A stretch of DNA of 6,157 nucleotides, taken from positions 1-6,157 of the forward strand of contig CAKQNH010000313.1 in assembly GCA_934255105.1 (NCBI GenBank), given 5' to 3'. The stretch comes from an uncultured Pirellulaceae bacterium. GTDB lineage: Bacteria; Planctomycetota; Planctomycetia; Pirellulales; Pirellulaceae. Both the position numbers and the translations under genes were made by a program. Under the pieces are notes generated by a model. That model searched no databases. It saw only the letters and a program-made list of their open reading frames with translations, and had not been told where the DNA came from. Shown here one piece after another: positions 4,159-6,157 of this stretch; the stretch's first letter is position 1; the number at the start of each line of letters is the position of its first letter.

Positions 4159-6157
4159 CTAGGCCGATTCTCGCAACTGCGGATGTTGGATACTTGACCC
4201 GAGTGCAGTAGACGACGATGTGGTGTGAGCTGGGCCGAAGTGCAGCAAGTCCGCCGACTCCGCCGGCGTTTCACCGTGCGTACGAACCGGTTTAGCTGTG
4301 AAGACCTTGCCTAGGGGACTGGCCAACAGGGCTGGGAGCAAGACCAATTCCGCCACCACACCGGCTATTAAAATACACAGCATGAGCCACCCGAAACGCT
4401 GCGTGGGCGTAAAGGTGCTGAAGGCAAATACCGATAGCCCCAAGCCGCTGATCAGTGCGGCTTGGAGTGTCGGCACGGCGCAGTGGCCGTAGGTTAGCTC
4501 GATCGCGCGATTGCGATCCGGCGTGCGGCTGAGTTCATCCCGATACCGCGCCAGGAAGTGAATGGTATCGTCGACGGCAACCCCCAGGGCGATGCTGGCG
4601 GTCATCATCGAACCGATATCGATGGGGATATCCAGCCAGCCCATACCACCGAAGATCAGCACAATCGGGATCGCATTGGGGAGCATGGCGACCGAGCCGG
4701 CGAGTATGCTGCGGGAGACGAGCATCATGATGGGCGTAATCGTTAGGAACGACCAGACCGTACTCTCTACCAAACTGTTGAGCAGAGCTCGTTGGGCTTG
4801 GTATACGATCGGCACGACACCGGTAAATATGGCATCCAGTTGTTGAGGTGGTTTGGCCTGCGGTAGGAGTCGGCGAACGGGGGTAGGTCGCGTGGCAGCG
4901 AGCTGAGGTAGATTGGCCTCGACGGCCGCCGCTTCTTGTTGCTTGGCAATGCGTTGAGCGCGCGAAACGTCTAGCCGCGCATCGATCGTATCGGGTATGG
5001 TGGCTTGCACGACCGCTAGATCCACGTCGCGAAAATCGCCCAAAGCAATGACGGCATCTAACTTGCCTAACGCTTCCAAGTCGGTCAGCGTTGTGATTCT
5101 CGGATCGGTTCGTAGCACAGTTACATCGCAGCGCACCTCCTGCAGCAGGCGCTGCAGGACGTGTTCAAAAGTCTGGTGGGAATCGTTCTCCGTTTGACTT
5201 GGATCCACGTAACTCCACAGCAATACGCGTTTGCCTACTGGGGAACCCTGAGGTCCCAAGCGGGCAAGTTCAGCCAGCACCTCGGCTCGTGAATGGTATG
5301 CTTCGAGAAGCGGCTGAGTGATTTGTTCGAGCTGCTTTACGAACTGGCCGTAGTCCACGTCGCGGAAGGCGGCGACTCGCAAGCTAATCCGCCACAGTTC
5401 GCTTCCATCGACTGGGTCGATTTTCAAGAAGCCGGCGGCGGACAATTCTTCTTTGCTGCGGCTCAACCTCGCATCGATGGCTTTGCGTTGGATAAAGCTG
5501 TAGTTGCCGGAGTTGGCTGCGGGCAGACGTGGCGTGAAAGTGGCTGCGGACAGGCTGCGGCCTACTATGTCTTCCCCTTCGGGGCCAAACTTGTGATCGA
5601 TTAGCGACTGCATGCGGGTGACGGTTTCGAGTCGCTGGATAAAGCTGAGCGCGGACCAGTCGGGGCTGCCTTCAATGGTGCCCACCATTTCCCGTTGCGT
5701 ATGCTGGGGAAATCGCACGACGATTTCCAATGGCACCAATTTGCCCAAGTTGGCTTCTAACCAACGATAATCTTGCAGAATGCGCGCCCGAGAATCGAAG
5801 AGCTTCAGCAGATCGATGCTCGATTCGCAGTAGCGCACGCCCCAGCCTGCGGAAACTGTGACCAGCAAGCAGACGACACCGACCAGCCGATAGTGCTTCA
5901 CTATTCGGCGAGCCACGCCGAACCAGAGGTTATCTTCCGCCGCGGCGGCCGTCGCGTGTCCAGCGGCCAAGCGTGGTGACTTTGGCAGCCATCGCTTGCC
6001 GACTCGCGACAAATGCAGGGCGGCGGGGAGGAAGAAGTAGACGATGCCCACGAGGCTCATCACTCCCGCCGCTGAGAAGATACCGAATTTGCGGATCGGA
6101 ACCAACTCGCTGGCCGCCAGCGACAGCAGCCCCCCGGCGGTGGTGACCGAACACAGC
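4159..6157 (-). CDS. RND-superfamily (MMPL/HAE3-like) transporter permease, N-terminus beyond right edge
   Basis: The frame is open to the window edge and ends at TAG 4159-4161. Counting residues from the internal TTG at 6105, 17 further residues are readable upstream (SVTTAGGLLSLAASE), continuing into VPIRKFGIFSAAG, the classic mid-protein RND helix pair. So TTG 6105 is not the start, and about one third of the protein is missing. Helices are visible at about 8-30 and 73-91. A long soluble, presumably periplasmic region spans 92-440. Helices follow at about 443-465, 468-489, 497-517, 546-565 and 571-593, with GVAVDDTIHF (508-517) carrying the acidic pair typical of proton-driven RND proteins. 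A polar tail of about 50 residues follows. The family exports lipids, hopanoids or hydrophobic compounds using the proton gradient; the substrate here cannot be read from sequence. No membrane-fusion partner is in the window. Confidence 0.9.
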   Translation of the reverse strand, partial: LCSVTTAGGLLSLAASELVPIRKFGIFSAAGVMSLVGIVYFFLPAALHLSRVGKRWLPKSPRLAAGHATAAAAEDNLWFGVARRIVKHYRLVGVVCLLVTVSAGWGVRYCESSIDLLKLFDSRARILQDYRWLEANLGKLVPLEIVVRFPQHTQREMVGTIEGSPDWSALSFIQRLETVTRMQSLIDHKFGPEGEDIVGRSLSAATFTPRLPAANSGNYSFIQRKAIDARLSRSKEELSAAGFLKIDPVDGSELWRISLRVAAFRDVDYGQFVKQLEQITQPLLEAYHSRAEVLAELARLGPQGSPVGKRVLLWSYVDPSQTENDSHQTFEHVLQRLLQEVRCDVTVLRTDPRITTLTDLEALGKLDAVIALGDFRDVDLAVVQATIPDTIDARLDVSRAQRIAKQQEAAAVEANLPQLAATRPTPVRRLLPQAKPPQQLDAIFTGVVPIVYQAQRALLNSLVESTVWSFLTITPIMMLVSRSILAGSVAMLPNAIPIVLIFGGMGWLDIPIDIGSMMTASIALGVAVDDTIHFLARYRDELSRTPDRNRAIELTYGHCAVPTLQAALISGLGLSVFAFSTFTPTQRFGWLMLCILIAGVVAELVLLPALLASPLGKVFTAKPVRTHGETPAESADLLHFGPAHTTSSSTALGSSIQHPQLRESA

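Noticed and set aside
3714..4211. 165-codon open frame on the + strand
   Set aside because: It starts at a TTG inside the 13-bp hairpin stem, runs across the inverted repeats, overlaps the 3' end of the RND gene antisense, and its translation shows no domain or natural composition.
6103..6105. TTG as the start of the RND transporter gene
   Set aside because: The reading frame continues upstream to the window edge with typical RND helix sequence (SVTTAGGLLSLAASE), so the true start is outside the window.

Overview
This window looks like part of a bacterial chromosome, most plausibly a planctomycete of the Rhodopirellula/Pirellula type. The basis is moderate GC content, roomy gene spacing with GC-rich intergenic hairpins, a secreted protein with a Trp/Tyr-rich module of a kind I associate with planctomycetes, and a large RND permease. 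No RNA gene or taxonomic marker is present, so this assignment is an inference.

Left part, + strand (1-2069): the 3' four-fifths of a galE-type UDP-sugar 4-epimerase gene, cut by the left edge, is followed after 11 bp by a PlsC-type phospholipid acyltransferase with a long C-terminal extension. The tight spacing suggests co-transcription. One gene supplies UDP-hexoses for envelope polysaccharide and the other builds or remodels membrane lipid. A GC-rich perfect hairpin (2104-2123) lies between this pair and the convergent gene to its right.

Middle (2155-3261, - strand): a gene for a 368-residue exported protein of low sequence complexity. It has a signal peptide, an Ala/Lys/Gln-rich helical region with 11-residue repeats resembling LEA or apolipoprotein helices, an aromatic W/Y/N-rich module, and a C-terminal tail with a duplicated glycine-zipper repeat. 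It has a good Shine-Dalgarno site and a weak sigma-54-like promoter candidate.

Gap (3262-4158): about 900 bp with no convincing gene but much dyad symmetry. It holds a run of hairpins at 3662-3770, including a perfect 13-bp stem. It also holds a 226-bp element (3853-4078) bounded by 33-bp inverted repeats that match at 32 of 33 positions. Each arm contains a REP-like imperfect palindrome, and the interior has a smaller inverted repeat enclosing a 10-bp direct repeat. This is the best candidate for an undescribed element here, most simply a REP doublet or MITE-like repeat.

Right part (4159-6157, - strand): the C-terminal two-thirds or so of an RND-superfamily (MMPL/HAE3-like) membrane transporter whose start lies beyond the right edge. 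Its soluble domain is long. Nothing in the window shows that the epimerase/acyltransferase pair works with the two minus-strand genes, beyond a shared cell-envelope theme.
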